DNA of 43,613 bases from CBIFVZ01 sp966185765 (GTDB lineage: Bacteria > Pseudomonadota > Gammaproteobacteria > Enterobacterales > Enterobacteriaceae): NCBI GenBank assembly GCA_966185765.1, contig CBIFVZ010000025.1, positions 1 to 43,613 on the forward strand, in the 5' to 3' direction. The notes beneath the pieces were generated by a model, which made no database searches, was not told the origin of the DNA, and worked only from the letters and a program-made list of their open reading frames with translations. Position 1 is the first letter of the stretch. The number at the start of each line of letters is the position of its first letter. The position numbers and the translations under genes are program-made. Below, piece by piece: positions 18,478 through 27,606 of the stretch.

Positions 18478-21096
18478 TCATTGTTGTGCCATGACTGGCG
18501 CGGCCTGTTCTGCCCCGCTCGCCTTTAGCGGCCTGCGGGGAACGAACGACACCACCCAGTCAATCAAAAGCGTTAAGCTGCGGAATATGAACTTCACTGA
18601 CGTTGGCGCGAACTCGGCAAGGTGGCGATAACCGCTAAAGCCCAGCTTGAGAATATCAAGCAGGCTTTCCAGCGGTTTGTCCTCGGGATAGCTGTCCTGC
18701 CACAGCGCCCAGGTATCGGCGCGAGCAAACGTACACTGAATAAAATCGATGTGCTGGCGGGTGTCCATTTGCTCCAGCTGCAGGCCGATTTCCGGCCCCA
18801 TTACACGCACAATGCGGGCGGCAAACGAGAACTCCTGCGGCCCGCGCTTGAGCAACAGGTGCACACGCTGGCCGTTCAAAAAGCCGGTGTCACCGTGCAT
18901 CTTGATGCCCACGCCGCCGTCGGAGTAGTCATGCACCGTACACGGGAACAGGTGGCCGTCGTCGCGGGCAACAGCCGCAGGCATGGCAATTTCCACGCGG
19001 TGTGAACGGCGTACCTGCTTACTTTCTACCGATACCGCTACCGCACCGCCGAGAATAATCAGGTTGTAAACCACCCAGACAATACTCACCACCACGGTCA
19101 GCATTTCGTTCTCTGGTCCCCAGAAGAAACGCCACGCGCCAACGGCAATGCCCAGCAGGTTAATCAGCACCAGCCACAGATAAGGCCGGGTAATCACCCA
19201 GTCCACATACTCGTGCTTCACCAGCCCGCCTTTGGCCGTGACGTTGAACGTACCTTTGTGCGGGTTAATCAGCGCCACCAGCGTCGGTGGCGTGATATAC
19301 CAGGCGAGCACCGTCTCGTAGATTTCGCTCCAGAACGAGTGGCGGAATTTACCCTGAATCTTTGAGTTGGTGAGGCTTGCGTGAATCATGTGCGGTAGCA
19401 CGAACAGCGCAATCATGATGGCGGGCGCGTAAATGATGTAAGCGTGTAGCAGCAGGAAGGCCAGCGGTGCGGTCAGGAAGATAAGCCGTGGCAAACCTGA
19501 TAAGAAGTGGAACATGGCATTGGCATAGCACAAACGCTGCGAAAGCTTCAGCCCTTTACCAAAAAACGGGTTGTCCAGACGGAAGATTTGCACCATACCG
19601 CGCGCCCAGCGGATGCGCTGGCCGATGTGGGCTGACAGGCTCTCGGTGGCAAGCCCTGCCGCCTGCGGGATGCGCATGTAGGCCGAGGTATAACCGCGCC
19701 GGTGCAGGCGCAGTGAGGTGTGGGCATCTTCAGTCACCGTCTCTACCGCAATCCCGCCGATTTCGTTGAGCGCCTGACGGCGAATCACGGCGCAGGAGCC
19801 GCAGAAAAAGGTGGCGTCCCACATGTCGTTACCGTCCTGCACCAGGCCATAGAACAGCGTGCCTTCGTTAGGGGTTTTACGAAAACGCCCCAGGTTACGC
19901 TCAAACGGGTCTGGTGAGAAGAAATGGTGCGGCGTCTGCATTAACGCCAGCTTTTTGTCTTTGAAAAACCACCCCATTGTCAGTTGCAGGAAGGAGCGGG
20001 TCGGTACGTGGTCACAGTCAAAAATCGCCACGAATTCGCCCTGGGCGAGCTTAAGCGCGTTGTTAATATTGCCCGCTTTGGCATGCTCATGGGTGGTGCG
20101 CGCGACGTATTTCACCCCAACGTCCTCGGCGAATTTGCGAAACTCCTCACGCCCACCGTCGTCCAGAATCCAGATGTTAATCTTGTCACGCGGCCAGTCG
20201 ATACCGAGCGAAGCGTAAATGGTGCCTTTGACCACGTGCAGGTCTTCGTTATAGGTCGGTACAAAGATATCTACCGCAGGCCAGGTACTCATGTCTTTTG
20301 GCAGCGGCACTGGCTGGCGGTTAAGCGGCCAGACGACCTGGAAGTAGCCCATCACCAGTACAATCCAGGCGTAGGTTTCGGCGAACAGCAGAATCAGGCC
20401 GCACACCAGGCTTACCGGATCATTCCAGTTAAGCGTTGAGGTATAGCGCCACCAGATGTAGCGACAGGATACGGTAAGCGACAGCACAATCAGCATGAGT
20501 GCCGAGAAACGCCCCGGCATGCGTCGCACTATCATCGCAATGCCCCACAGCAGCATCAGAAAAATAAACTGCGCCAGCGGACTAAACGGCTGGGTGATAC
20601 ACAGCAGTGCCAGTACCGCTGAAAAGACGGTGATGACCCAGAGGATGATTTTGCGCGTACGTACGCTCAGGTGACTCAGCTCTTTTTCCTGCTCCAGGTG
20701 CTCGGTGCGCGCGTTCATGCGCTGCGGCAGGGTCTGCATCCAGGTCAGGTAGTTATCACGCCAGGCCGCAACGCGGTCAAAGCGCTGCCATTTGGGGCGC
20801 ATCCAGCCTTCACGCGGTAGCGCTACCAGTAGCCACAGTGTCTGAATGATATAGCGAGCCAGATCCAGTGGGCGTGGGCGTGAAGCGTCAATCTGCGGAT
20901 ACAGGCGCACGCGCTGCTCGCGTACCCCGCGCCAGCGCGCGCTTTCAAAACGCAGAAAAGTCCAGCCCAGGACCAGTAACAGGCAGCCCAGCGCGGCGCT
21001 AAAAGGGGGCGCCCCGTGGCGGCGATAGTGCATGTACCGTTCGCCAAGACGTTGGCTGACCGGCGTTGTGAGCAACCAGCGTGTCATCACGCTCAT
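18478..21096 (-). CDS. bcsA: Cellulose synthase catalytic subunit BcsA (GT2 plus PilZ)
   Basis: An 872-residue inner-membrane processive glycosyltransferase that makes beta-1,4-glucan from UDP-glucose. The family 2 motifs are complete: TYNED, DDGGREEF, DCDHVP (metal-binding DxD), TEDAHTSLRLHRRGY and QRIRWARG (QxxRW). The C-terminal PilZ domain has RRSHR near residue 694 and DYSDGGVG near residue 722, the RxxxR and DxSxxG motifs that bind c-di-GMP and release the gating loop. The frame is open 10 codons upstream, but ATG 21096 overlaps the bcsQ stop (ATGA) and matches the E. coli start MS.LTRWLL, so it is chosen. Confidence 0.97.
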   Translation of the reverse strand: MSVMTRWLLTTPVSQRLGERYMHYRRHGAPPFSAALGCLLLVLGWTFLRFESARWRGVREQRVRLYPQIDASRPRPLDLARYIIQTLWLLVALPREGWMRPKWQRFDRVAAWRDNYLTWMQTLPQRMNARTEHLEQEKELSHLSVRTRKIILWVITVFSAVLALLCITQPFSPLAQFIFLMLLWGIAMIVRRMPGRFSALMLIVLSLTVSCRYIWWRYTSTLNWNDPVSLVCGLILLFAETYAWIVLVMGYFQVVWPLNRQPVPLPKDMSTWPAVDIFVPTYNEDLHVVKGTIYASLGIDWPRDKINIWILDDGGREEFRKFAEDVGVKYVARTTHEHAKAGNINNALKLAQGEFVAIFDCDHVPTRSFLQLTMGWFFKDKKLALMQTPHHFFSPDPFERNLGRFRKTPNEGTLFYGLVQDGNDMWDATFFCGSCAVIRRQALNEIGGIAVETVTEDAHTSLRLHRRGYTSAYMRIPQAAGLATESLSAHIGQRIRWARGMVQIFRLDNPFFGKGLKLSQRLCYANAMFHFLSGLPRLIFLTAPLAFLLLHAYIIYAPAIMIALFVLPHMIHASLTNSKIQGKFRHSFWSEIYETVLAWYITPPTLVALINPHKGTFNVTAKGGLVKHEYVDWVITRPYLWLVLINLLGIAVGAWRFFWGPENEMLTVVVSIVWVVYNLIILGGAVAVSVESKQVRRSHRVEIAMPAAVARDDGHLFPCTVHDYSDGGVGIKMHGDTGFLNGQRVHLLLKRGPQEFSFAARIVRVMGPEIGLQLEQMDTRQHIDFIQCTFARADTWALWQDSYPEDKPLESLLDILKLGFSGYRHLAEFAPTSVKFIFRSLTLLIDWVVSFVPRRPLKASGAEQAAPVMAQQ

Positions 21097-21827
21097 GCTG
21101 CGCCTCCGGCAAAATTCAGCAGGCACCAGCTTGCCAGCGTCATCATCTCCTCAGCGGCCAGCGCCTGCGGCTGGTACTCGCCCAGTGGCTGCTTCGCTGC
21201 GGCGCATTCGGTCATCGCCTCATCCTGATGGATAACAACAGGAATGAGGCGCTTTTGGCTTTGCAACCACAGCTGCCAGATATCGTCCTGCAATTTACTG
21301 GTGACCTGAAATCCATTAACCAGCAGATGCGTCCCCTGAGGCAGCGGCTGCTGGTGCAGGCGCACGTGGCAGTTCGCGTCCGGGCGCGCAACCGTGATGA
21401 CGTTGTCGAGTGCCTCGAGCGTGCGCAGCGCATACGTCGTAAAACCCTGGGGCATATCAACCAGAATCCAGCGATAGCGGCCGCTGGCTTTAAGTGCTGC
21501 CAGGGCGGCAATAAACCGGTCAATGTTTTCTGTTTGTGCCAGGAAATCCCCGCTCTCGGCCGCTGTCAGCTGGCCAAAAGGCAAAATGTCCAGATGTGCG
21601 CTATAACGCCAGGCAGCCTGTTGCCAGGCTTCACCATCGTGCATCGCCCGCGCCCAGCCCTCAGGACGAGAAAACGCGACGTTGAAAAACAGGCGCAACA
21701 GATTGTCAGGGGCCGCACCGACAACCAGTACCGACTCCCCTAAAAACTGTAATGACCACCCTAATGCAGCAGCCACGGAGGTCGTACCCACCCCCCCGCG
21801 AATCCCCTGCAACCCAATGATTGCCAT
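21093..21827 (-). CDS. bcsQ: MinD/ParA-like ATPase BcsQ
   Basis: A 244-residue cytoplasmic ATPase of the SIMIBI/ParA group. The deviant Walker A is GIRGGVGTTS (residues 8-17) and the Walker B-like segment is WILVDMPQG. In E. coli BcsQ binds BcsR and BcsE at the inner-membrane synthase and is essential for cellulose secretion. Some E. coli K-12 strains carry a nonsense mutation at the start of this gene; here the frame is intact. It begins 14 bases after bcsR and its stop overlaps the bcsA start by four bases. Confidence 0.94.
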   Translation of the reverse strand: MAIIGLQGIRGGVGTTSVAAALGWSLQFLGESVLVVGAAPDNLLRLFFNVAFSRPEGWARAMHDGEAWQQAAWRYSAHLDILPFGQLTAAESGDFLAQTENIDRFIAALAALKASGRYRWILVDMPQGFTTYALRTLEALDNVITVARPDANCHVRLHQQPLPQGTHLLVNGFQVTSKLQDDIWQLWLQSQKRLIPVVIHQDEAMTECAAAKQPLGEYQPQALAAEEMMTLASWCLLNFAGGAA

Positions 21828-21841
21828 CAGGCTGGCTCCCT

Positions 21842-22030
21842 TTATTTATGTTGCGCAAATTCTGCCAGCAAAGGCCAGCGCTCAATCGCTGCCACCAGTC
21901 GTTCGCGCTGGTATATATCGGTGTAGTCGATATCGGGCAGAGAGAATGCCTTACTTAAAGCCAGAAGATCGTTTTGAAAGGCGTAACCCGGCTGTTGTTG
22001 CCGTTTATTCGTGAGTTCTTTCTCATTCAT
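21842..22030 (-). CDS. bcsR: Cellulose synthase accessory protein BcsR
   Basis: A 62-residue cytoplasmic protein, the first gene of the bcsRQABZC operon. The core PGYAFQNDLLALSKAFSLPD and the end WPLLAEFAQ match E. coli BcsR (YhjR), which forms a tight complex with BcsQ and stabilises it. There is no membrane segment. It is divergent from bcsE with about 196 bases between the two starts; that interval must hold both promoters, but I could not assign them with confidence. Confidence 0.92.
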   Translation of the reverse strand: MNEKELTNKRQQQPGYAFQNDLLALSKAFSLPDIDYTDIYQRERLVAAIERWPLLAEFAQHK

Positions 22031-22226
22031 TTCGGCACCATCCGTCTCATTATTTACGCGGTCATGACCAGGTAATTACGCAACGGCGCAGATCTGACGA
22101 TGCTCACCTTGCGAAATTGATTTACAATGCTAAATCTGAAGCTGTTTATTTTCAATGTTAGGTTTATTTCCTGGCTTTCGCTAGTAAACTGACATACATA
22201 CTGTTTTTTGACGCAAAAGGGTCCTC

Positions 22227-23777
22227 ATGAACCCCATTTTTCCACTCGGCATCGCACTTTGGGACGAACTGCAGCATATGCCTGCAGGTGGCGTGTGGTG
22301 GGTGAATACCGACCGTTATGAAGATGCCCAACGCCTGGTCAACAGCACGCTTTCTGCTCAGCAGGAAGATGCAAAAGTTGCCGTTATCGTGATGGGGACG
22401 AAGCCCGATACAATTATTGAACTCACGGGCGAAACAGGGCCGCAAAAGGTCTCTCTTTTTAGCGCCCAGAAAAGCGAGAGCAGTATAAAGTTTCTCGCGA
22501 CAGATATCATGTGTAGCATCAACCCAGAGCACTATTTTCTGGTGTTGTTATGTGCTGAAAACTTTTGGCAAAATATCACTCCCAAACTGTTGCGCAACTG
22601 GTTACATAAAATTAGCAAATGGTGTCAAATATATAACTGCACACTTCTCGTGGTTAACCCCGGAAATAAGACGGATACGCAGTTCTCTTTTTTAGTTGAT
22701 GCCCATCGTAGCCTCTCAGGACTCGCTGGCTTACGCTTCCAGGGCGATATTCACCAGTATGATGTTGCCTTCTGGTGCAACGAAAAAGGCGTCAGTGCGC
22801 AACAGCAGCTTGAGTTGCGTTGGCAGGCCCCGACCTGGCATCTGCTCCAGCAGGAAGAAAACACACCACAGCCGCGCAGCGACGAAAAACAAATCCTGAG
22901 TCACGTAGCCGTGCTGGAAGGCGCACCACCGCTGTCGGAATACTGGACGCTTTTTGACGACAACGATGCGCTGTTTGAAGCCGCCCGCAGCGCCCAGGCC
23001 GCCACGATTATTTTCTCGCTCAGCCAGAACCCTCAGATTGAGCCACTCGCCCACCATATTCATTCGTTGCGCCGCCAGCGCGGCAGCGCACTGAAAATCA
23101 TTGTGCGTGAAAACAAAGCCAGCCTGCGAGCCACCGATGAACGCCTGCTGATGAGCTGCGGTGCCACTCTGGTGGTGCCGTGGAACGCGCCGCTGTCGCG
23201 CTGCCTGACAATGATAGAAAGCGTACAGGGCCAGAACTTCAGCCGCCACGTGCCAGAAGATGTAACAGTGCTGTTTGATGCGCTACGCCCGCTTAAGCTA
23301 CGCGGCTGGCTGCCGTGGGATGCGTTTTGCAACGCTATCACGACCATGCTCAATAATCCGCTGCTGCCTGCCGACAACAAAGGCATTCTGGTGGCGCTGC
23401 GCCCGGTACCAGGGCTGCGTATTGAGCAAGCGCTGACGCTGTGCCGCCCTAACCGCCAGGGCGACTTCGTAACGATTGGTAACGGCAGGCTGATGATTTT
23501 CCTGTCGTTCTGTCGCATTAACGATCTCGACACCGCGCTAAGCCACCTCTTCCCTCTACCGGTTAACGACATTATTTCCAACCGCATGGTGTGGTATGAA
23601 GACAGCCAGATAGCCGCTGAGCTGGTGCAACTGCAAAAAGTGCCGAAAGAGCAATGGATGCAACCGCTGGCACAGATAAGCGAGGACGAGAAACCGCTCA
23701 ATGTCCACCGGGAAAATCACCGCTGGCGGCGCGATCCTGAGCCTGTAACACTACTGGCTGATGAGGGCGCACGCTGA
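22227..23777 (+). CDS. bcsE: c-di-GMP receptor BcsE (GIL domain)
   Basis: A 516-residue cytoplasmic protein, against 523 in E. coli. It has an N-terminal degenerate ATPase-like region, a degenerate receiver-like region and a C-terminal GIL domain (GGDEF I-site-like). The RxGD motif that binds c-di-GMP is seen as RQGD at residues 410-413. BcsE is required for full cellulose production and bridges BcsR-BcsQ and BcsF to the synthase. The start follows GGGTCC rather than a strong ribosome site. The stop overlaps the bcsF start (TGATG), and the gene is first of the bcsEFG unit. Confidence 0.94.
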   Translation: MNPIFPLGIALWDELQHMPAGGVWWVNTDRYEDAQRLVNSTLSAQQEDAKVAVIVMGTKPDTIIELTGETGPQKVSLFSAQKSESSIKFLATDIMCSINPEHYFLVLLCAENFWQNITPKLLRNWLHKISKWCQIYNCTLLVVNPGNKTDTQFSFLVDAHRSLSGLAGLRFQGDIHQYDVAFWCNEKGVSAQQQLELRWQAPTWHLLQQEENTPQPRSDEKQILSHVAVLEGAPPLSEYWTLFDDNDALFEAARSAQAATIIFSLSQNPQIEPLAHHIHSLRRQRGSALKIIVRENKASLRATDERLLMSCGATLVVPWNAPLSRCLTMIESVQGQNFSRHVPEDVTVLFDALRPLKLRGWLPWDAFCNAITTMLNNPLLPADNKGILVALRPVPGLRIEQALTLCRPNRQGDFVTIGNGRLMIFLSFCRINDLDTALSHLFPLPVNDIISNRMVWYEDSQIAAELVQLQKVPKEQWMQPLAQISEDEKPLNVHRENHRWRRDPEPVTLLADEGAR

Positions 23778-23971
23778 TGAACATTACCGATATTTTGCAG
23801 CTCATTGTGCTGTGTGCCGCGCTGTTTATTCCGCTGGGCTACGCGGGGTCGCGCTGGCTGCCACGCGTCAAAAGGCTGATTCGTATTACGTTTATGAAAC
23901 CACGCTCTGTGAAACCGGCCGGAACGTTGCGCCGGGGCCATTCTGCCAGGACACACCCAGAACATGATTAA
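23777..23971 (+). CDS. bcsF: Small inner-membrane protein BcsF
   Basis: A 64-residue single-span protein. The hydrophobic helix is at residues about 5-24 (DILQLIVLCAALFIPLGYA), followed by a basic cytoplasmic tail. It matches E. coli BcsF, which recruits BcsE to the membrane and links the synthase to BcsG. The start overlaps the bcsE stop by one base and the end overlaps bcsG by 8 bases. Confidence 0.92.
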   Translation: MNITDILQLIVLCAALFIPLGYAGSRWLPRVKRLIRITFMKPRSVKPAGTLRRGHSARTHPEHD

Positions 23972-25637
23972 CCGTTCAACATCGAAAACCTCATCACTTT
24001 CACCGTTATGGCAATACTGGCGCGGGCTGTCCGGCTGGAACTACTATTTTTTGCTCAAATTTGGCCTGCTGTGGACCGGCTATCTGAATTTTCACGCGAT
24101 GGAAAACCTGGTCTTCATGGCGTTTTTGCTGTTCCCACTGCCTAATCCCAAACTGCACCGGTTGCGCCACTGGATTGCAATACCCATTGGTTTTGCGCTG
24201 TTCTGGCGCGACACCTGGCTGCCAGGCCTTGACAGCATCACAAGCCAGGGTTCCCAGCTGGCGGGCTTTAGCACCGAATACATCATTGACCTCGTCACGC
24301 GCTTTATTAACTGGCAGATGGTGGGGGCAGCGTTTGTGCTGCTGGTTGCCTACCTGTTTTTATCCCAGTGGCTACGTGTGACGGTGTTCGTTGTGGCAAT
24401 TATGGTCTGGCTTAACGTCCTGACCATTACCGGCCCGGTCATTTCACTCACCCCTGGCGGCGGTGCGCCCGCCACGGCCGCGACAGCGGCCCCAGCCGGT
24501 GGCGCAACAGGCAATGAGCTTGCCGCAACCGGTGGCGGTGATATTCCGGCGCAAACCGCGCCACCGACCTCGGAGAACCTGACCGCCTGGCTCAATAGCT
24601 TTTATGCCAGCGAAGCCAAACGCCAGACCACATTCCCGGACACTCTGCCAGAAGACGCACAGCCGTTTGAGCTGCTGGTCATTAACATCTGTTCGCTCTC
24701 CTGGTCCGATGTAGACGCCGCAGGCCTTGCCTCCCATCCGCTGTGGTCGCACTTTGACATTCTGTTCAAAAACTTTAACTCCGCGACCTCCTACAGCGGC
24801 CCGGCGGCCATCCGCCTGCTGCGCGCAAGCTGCGGCCAGCCGTCGCATAAAAACCTCTATTCTCCTGCTGCGGGCAAGTGCTATCTGTTCGATAATCTGG
24901 CAGCGCTGGGCTTTACTGAGCAGCTGATGCTGGACCACAACGGCGTATTTGGTGACTTCCTCAAGGAGTTGCGCCAGTACGGCGGCATGCAGGCCCCGCT
25001 GATGGACCAGACCGGGCTACCAGTCGCGCTACAGTCGTTTGATGGTTCTCCGATTTATGACGATGCAGCGGTACTTAAACGCTGGCTGGCGGGCGAAGGG
25101 AACAACACGCGCACGGCAACCTTCTTTAACCTGCTGCCAATGCATGACGGTAACCACTTTCCGGGCGTGACGAAAACCGCCGATTATAAGGTGCGTGCAC
25201 AGAAGCTGTTCGACCAGCTTGACGCATTCCTGGATGAACTGGAGAAGTCAGGTCGTAAAGTGATGGTCGTAGTAGTGCCAGAACACGGTGGGGCGCTTAA
25301 GGGCGATAAGATGCAGGTTTCAGGCCTGCGCGATATCCCGAGTCCTTCCATCACTAACGTTCCGGCGGGTGTGAAATTTGTCGGTATGAAGGCCCCCCAC
25401 CAGGGCAGTGCGATTGAAATCACCCAACCGAGCAGCTTTCTCGCCATCTCTGAGCTGGTTGCCCGTTCGGTGGATGGCAAAAACTTTGTTGCCGACCAGG
25501 TGGACTGGAATGCGCTCACCGGCAACCTGCCGCAAACCGCACCGGTGTCCGAGAACGCTAACGCGGTGGTGATTCGCTACCAGGATAAACCGTACGTGCG
25601 GCTTGGCGGCGGTAACTGGGTGCCGTATCCGCAGTAA
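23964..25637 (+). CDS. bcsG: Cellulose phosphoethanolamine transferase BcsG
   Basis: A 557-residue inner-membrane enzyme, against 559 in E. coli. About four membrane helices fill residues 25-155, then an Ala/Gly/Pro-rich linker (about 165-200) and a periplasmic alkaline-phosphatase-fold domain. Ser276 in NSATSYSGP corresponds to the catalytic Ser278 of E. coli; the zinc-site region VVVVPEHGGALKGDKM is present. It adds phosphoethanolamine from phosphatidylethanolamine to glucose units of cellulose. It ends the bcsEFG unit and is followed at once by a strong terminator. The full set of Bcs proteins here predicts pEtN-cellulose production. Confidence 0.96.
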   Translation: MINRSTSKTSSLSPLWQYWRGLSGWNYYFLLKFGLLWTGYLNFHAMENLVFMAFLLFPLPNPKLHRLRHWIAIPIGFALFWRDTWLPGLDSITSQGSQLAGFSTEYIIDLVTRFINWQMVGAAFVLLVAYLFLSQWLRVTVFVVAIMVWLNVLTITGPVISLTPGGGAPATAATAAPAGGATGNELAATGGGDIPAQTAPPTSENLTAWLNSFYASEAKRQTTFPDTLPEDAQPFELLVINICSLSWSDVDAAGLASHPLWSHFDILFKNFNSATSYSGPAAIRLLRASCGQPSHKNLYSPAAGKCYLFDNLAALGFTEQLMLDHNGVFGDFLKELRQYGGMQAPLMDQTGLPVALQSFDGSPIYDDAAVLKRWLAGEGNNTRTATFFNLLPMHDGNHFPGVTKTADYKVRAQKLFDQLDAFLDELEKSGRKVMVVVVPEHGGALKGDKMQVSGLRDIPSPSITNVPAGVKFVGMKAPHQGSAIEITQPSSFLAISELVARSVDGKNFVADQVDWNALTGNLPQTAPVSENANAVVIRYQDKPYVRLGGGNWVPYPQ

Positions 25638-25668
25638 GGGTTTGCTTTAAGGTTTATTTTCAGGGAAC

Positions 25669-25692
25669 GCCCGCCATCCGGCGGGCTTTTTT
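25669..25692 (+). terminator. Rho-independent terminator of bcsEFG
   Basis: A perfect 7-bp stem GCCCGCC/GGCGGGC with an ATCC loop, followed by six T, begins 32 bases after the bcsG stop. This is a textbook intrinsic terminator on the plus strand. Confidence 0.9.
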
Positions 25693-25705
25693 ATGGAATG
25701 GGTTA

Positions 25706-26092
25706 TTGCGTGCACATGACGCTCTTTCTACGGTGAACGGGCAAAGTGGACCACCACAGCCCTTTACCGCACTGATTATCACTGAGCGTTTCGCTCGCGG
25801 CCCCCTCCATGTGGACGATAATCTGAGCATTATTGTCCAGAACAGCATCTACGCTACCGGCGATGTTGCCTGTGCAGCGTTTGACAACGAAGGGCGCTTT
25901 GCACTAATGACCTGCCAACACGCCATTCCACTGGGTAAATTTGCCGGTAACTACGCCACCACCGCCCTACCCGGCATGGCACCACAGTCTTATTGCCATG
26001 TCCTGCGTCCACTAGAGTGCCTGAGGCGCGGCAAACAGCAATGGACAACAGCCCTCTCCCCAAATCAGTTAGTGCAGCACGTTGCAGGGTAA
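25706..26092 (+). pseudogene. C-terminal fragment of an NDH-2-like FAD/NAD(P) oxidoreductase
   Basis: The readable frame contains GPLHVDDNLSIIVQNSIYAT, then GDVACAAFDNEGRFALMTCQ and HAIPLGKFAGNYA. This is the region of type II NADH dehydrogenase-like flavoproteins that binds FAD (the IYATGD motif) and follows it. There is no N-terminal NAD- and FAD-binding half, no convincing start, and after about residue 95 the frame no longer follows the family (the expected CLDLGAWG stretch is missing). It is therefore a remnant, not a working gene. It lies just after the bcsG terminator, in a zone with other scars, and marks a past deletion or insertion at this junction. No promoter or ribosome site is seen. 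Confidence 0.6.
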
Positions 26093-26235
26093 TGCCACCC
26101 TCAACCAGCACCAGGCTCATTACTAATAGGACAACTCCAGGTAAATCCACTAACCCCGTTTAATAAAGGTATAGGTAAAAGTCATGATAATTGCGCGGAA
26201 TTTTCTTACCGCAATTAAATCAGGTGTTTAAATAA

Positions 26236-26937
26236 ATGAAAAAGATTGTTGCTGTTTCTACCCTCAGTGTTTTGTGTGCCTTTGCTAACGCAGCGTGGGC
26301 AAACGAGGGCGTTTACGTCTCCGGTAAACTGGGAACATCTGTTGTTCACGTTAATGGTGCTAAGTCCACCCTCGTCGAAGAAGGCGAAGTCATGGCCAGC
26401 GCCAAATCATCAAGCCAGAATAAAGGCGTCTTCGCAGGCGGCATCGCCGTAGGTTACGATTTCAACGCGCAGCACCAGCTTCCGGTGCGCGTTGAGCTGG
26501 ATGCAACTTTCCGTGGTAACGGCTCATCTAACGGTCGCACCGTTATTGAAGACTTCAGCGATGATGCACGCCTGAAGAACCGTGTTAAAGCGGATACTTA
26601 CATGCTGAACGGTTACTACGACTTCCATAACGCCAGCGCATTCACGCCTTACATCAGCGCAGGTATGGGTCTGGCACACGTAAAACTTAAGCACAAAGCG
26701 GTAGATGCAGACGCTGAAGGCCGTATTTCTGGTTCCTCCAACAACTTCGCCTGGGGCGTTGGTGTGGGTGCACAGTACGCTGTGACCGAAAACATTGCCA
26801 TTGATGCGGGCTACAAATATATCCACGCGGGTAAAGTGAGCGCATCTTACTACAATTCTGAAATGGATTTAGCTTACAAAGCGAAAGCAAAAGCATCCGT
26901 TAACGACTTCGTTGTAGGCGTGACCTATAGCTTCTAA
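26236..26937 (+). CDS. Outer-membrane beta-barrel protein, Hra1/Tia (Hek) adhesin-invasin type
   Basis: A 233-residue protein with a signal peptide (residues 1-22, ending AAWA) and a short beta-barrel. Stretches such as GVFAGGIAVGYDFNAQH, LPVRVELDATFRG, MLNGYYDFHNASAFTPYISA and the final VNDFVVGVTYSF match E. coli Hra1, Hek and Tia, eight-stranded barrels whose loops bind heparan sulfate and cause autoaggregation and invasion. The C-terminal Phe is the usual barrel-assembly signal. The long surface loops (about residues 42-60 and 150-165) differ from Hra1, so the ligand may differ. The gene is complete and has its own leader. The perfect hairpin at 27031 follows about 95 bases after the stop. 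Confidence 0.8.
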   Translation: MKKIVAVSTLSVLCAFANAAWANEGVYVSGKLGTSVVHVNGAKSTLVEEGEVMASAKSSSQNKGVFAGGIAVGYDFNAQHQLPVRVELDATFRGNGSSNGRTVIEDFSDDARLKNRVKADTYMLNGYYDFHNASAFTPYISAGMGLAHVKLKHKAVDADAEGRISGSSNNFAWGVGVGAQYAVTENIAIDAGYKYIHAGKVSASYYNSEMDLAYKAKAKASVNDFVVGVTYSF

Positions 26938-27030
26938 TTTCCCGCGGCTTCGCTGAAGACGCTGACGTCACTTAGCCATATGAATAGGGTGAGATGGCTC
27001 TCAGGCGTCTTCGCCACAGGCCCGGTGACA

Positions 27031-27074
27031 GAAATGACAAAGCCCTGCGTAGCCACGCAGGGCTTTGTCATTTC
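27031..27074. terminator. Perfect 20-bp two-way terminator hairpin
   Basis: GAAATGACAAAGCCCTGCGT (27031-27050) and its exact reverse complement (27055-27074) surround a 4-base loop AGCC. It lies between the Hra1-like gene (plus) and the dppF remnant (minus), whose ancestral stop is at 27090-27092, so it probably served as the dppF terminator and may now also end the plus-strand transcript. T runs are short on both sides. Confidence 0.75.
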
Positions 27075-27089
27075 AGGCTACGGGTGAAA

Positions 27090-27569
27090 TCAGCCCGCAA
27101 GCTTATCGCCATTTTCGTCCTGGTCTACCGCAAAGCAGGCGACCAGTTGGCCGTCTTACTTGTTAAGCTTCGGCGCAAACTGAGTGCATATTCCAAAACG
27201 CCGCCAGCAGCGGGCGTTAAAGGCGCAGCCCGGCGGCGGGTTGAGCGGGCTGGGCAGTTCGCCGGTAAGCTTAATGTGCTCTCGCCTGTCGTCCGGGTGC
27301 AGACGCGGTGTCGCTGACAGTAGCGTCTGGGTGTAAGGATGACGCGGGTGAGTAAAAATCTGATCCTTCGTACCCTTTTCCACGCCGCGGCCCGGATACA
27401 TCACCATCACTTCATCCGCGATGTGCTCCACCACCGACAGATTGTGTGAAATAAACACATACGACAACCCCATTTCCTGCTGCAAGTCCATCATCAGGTT
27501 CAGCACCTGTGCACGCACAGAAACATCACGCGTTGATACCGTTTCACCTGCGCCTCTGCCGGGTCGCAT
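27090..27569 (-). pseudogene. dppF: Dipeptide ABC transporter ATPase DppF, 3' fragment with nonsense codon
   Basis: The frame begins near 27569 with a damaged form of the Walker B region (GETVSTRDVSVRAQ, where DppF has DEPVSALDVSVRAQ). It continues through GLSYVFISHNLSVVEHIADE, VEKGTKDQIFTHPRHPYTQ and the oligopeptide-transporter tail (ELPSPLNPPPGCAFNARC). The first roughly 180 residues, with the Walker A and signature motifs, are missing. A TAA at 27156-27158 interrupts the tail; reading through it gives DGQLVACFAVDQDENGDKLA and the ancestral stop at 27090-27092. The walker aspartate-glutamate and the switch histidine (SHN) region are altered too. It cannot work as an ATPase. In E. coli dppF lies next to bcsG, so this is the broken edge of the core genome. 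Confidence 0.9.
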
Positions 27570-27606
27570 ACACCTTCTTACTGTAAGACCAGTTAATCCC
27601 GCTTCT

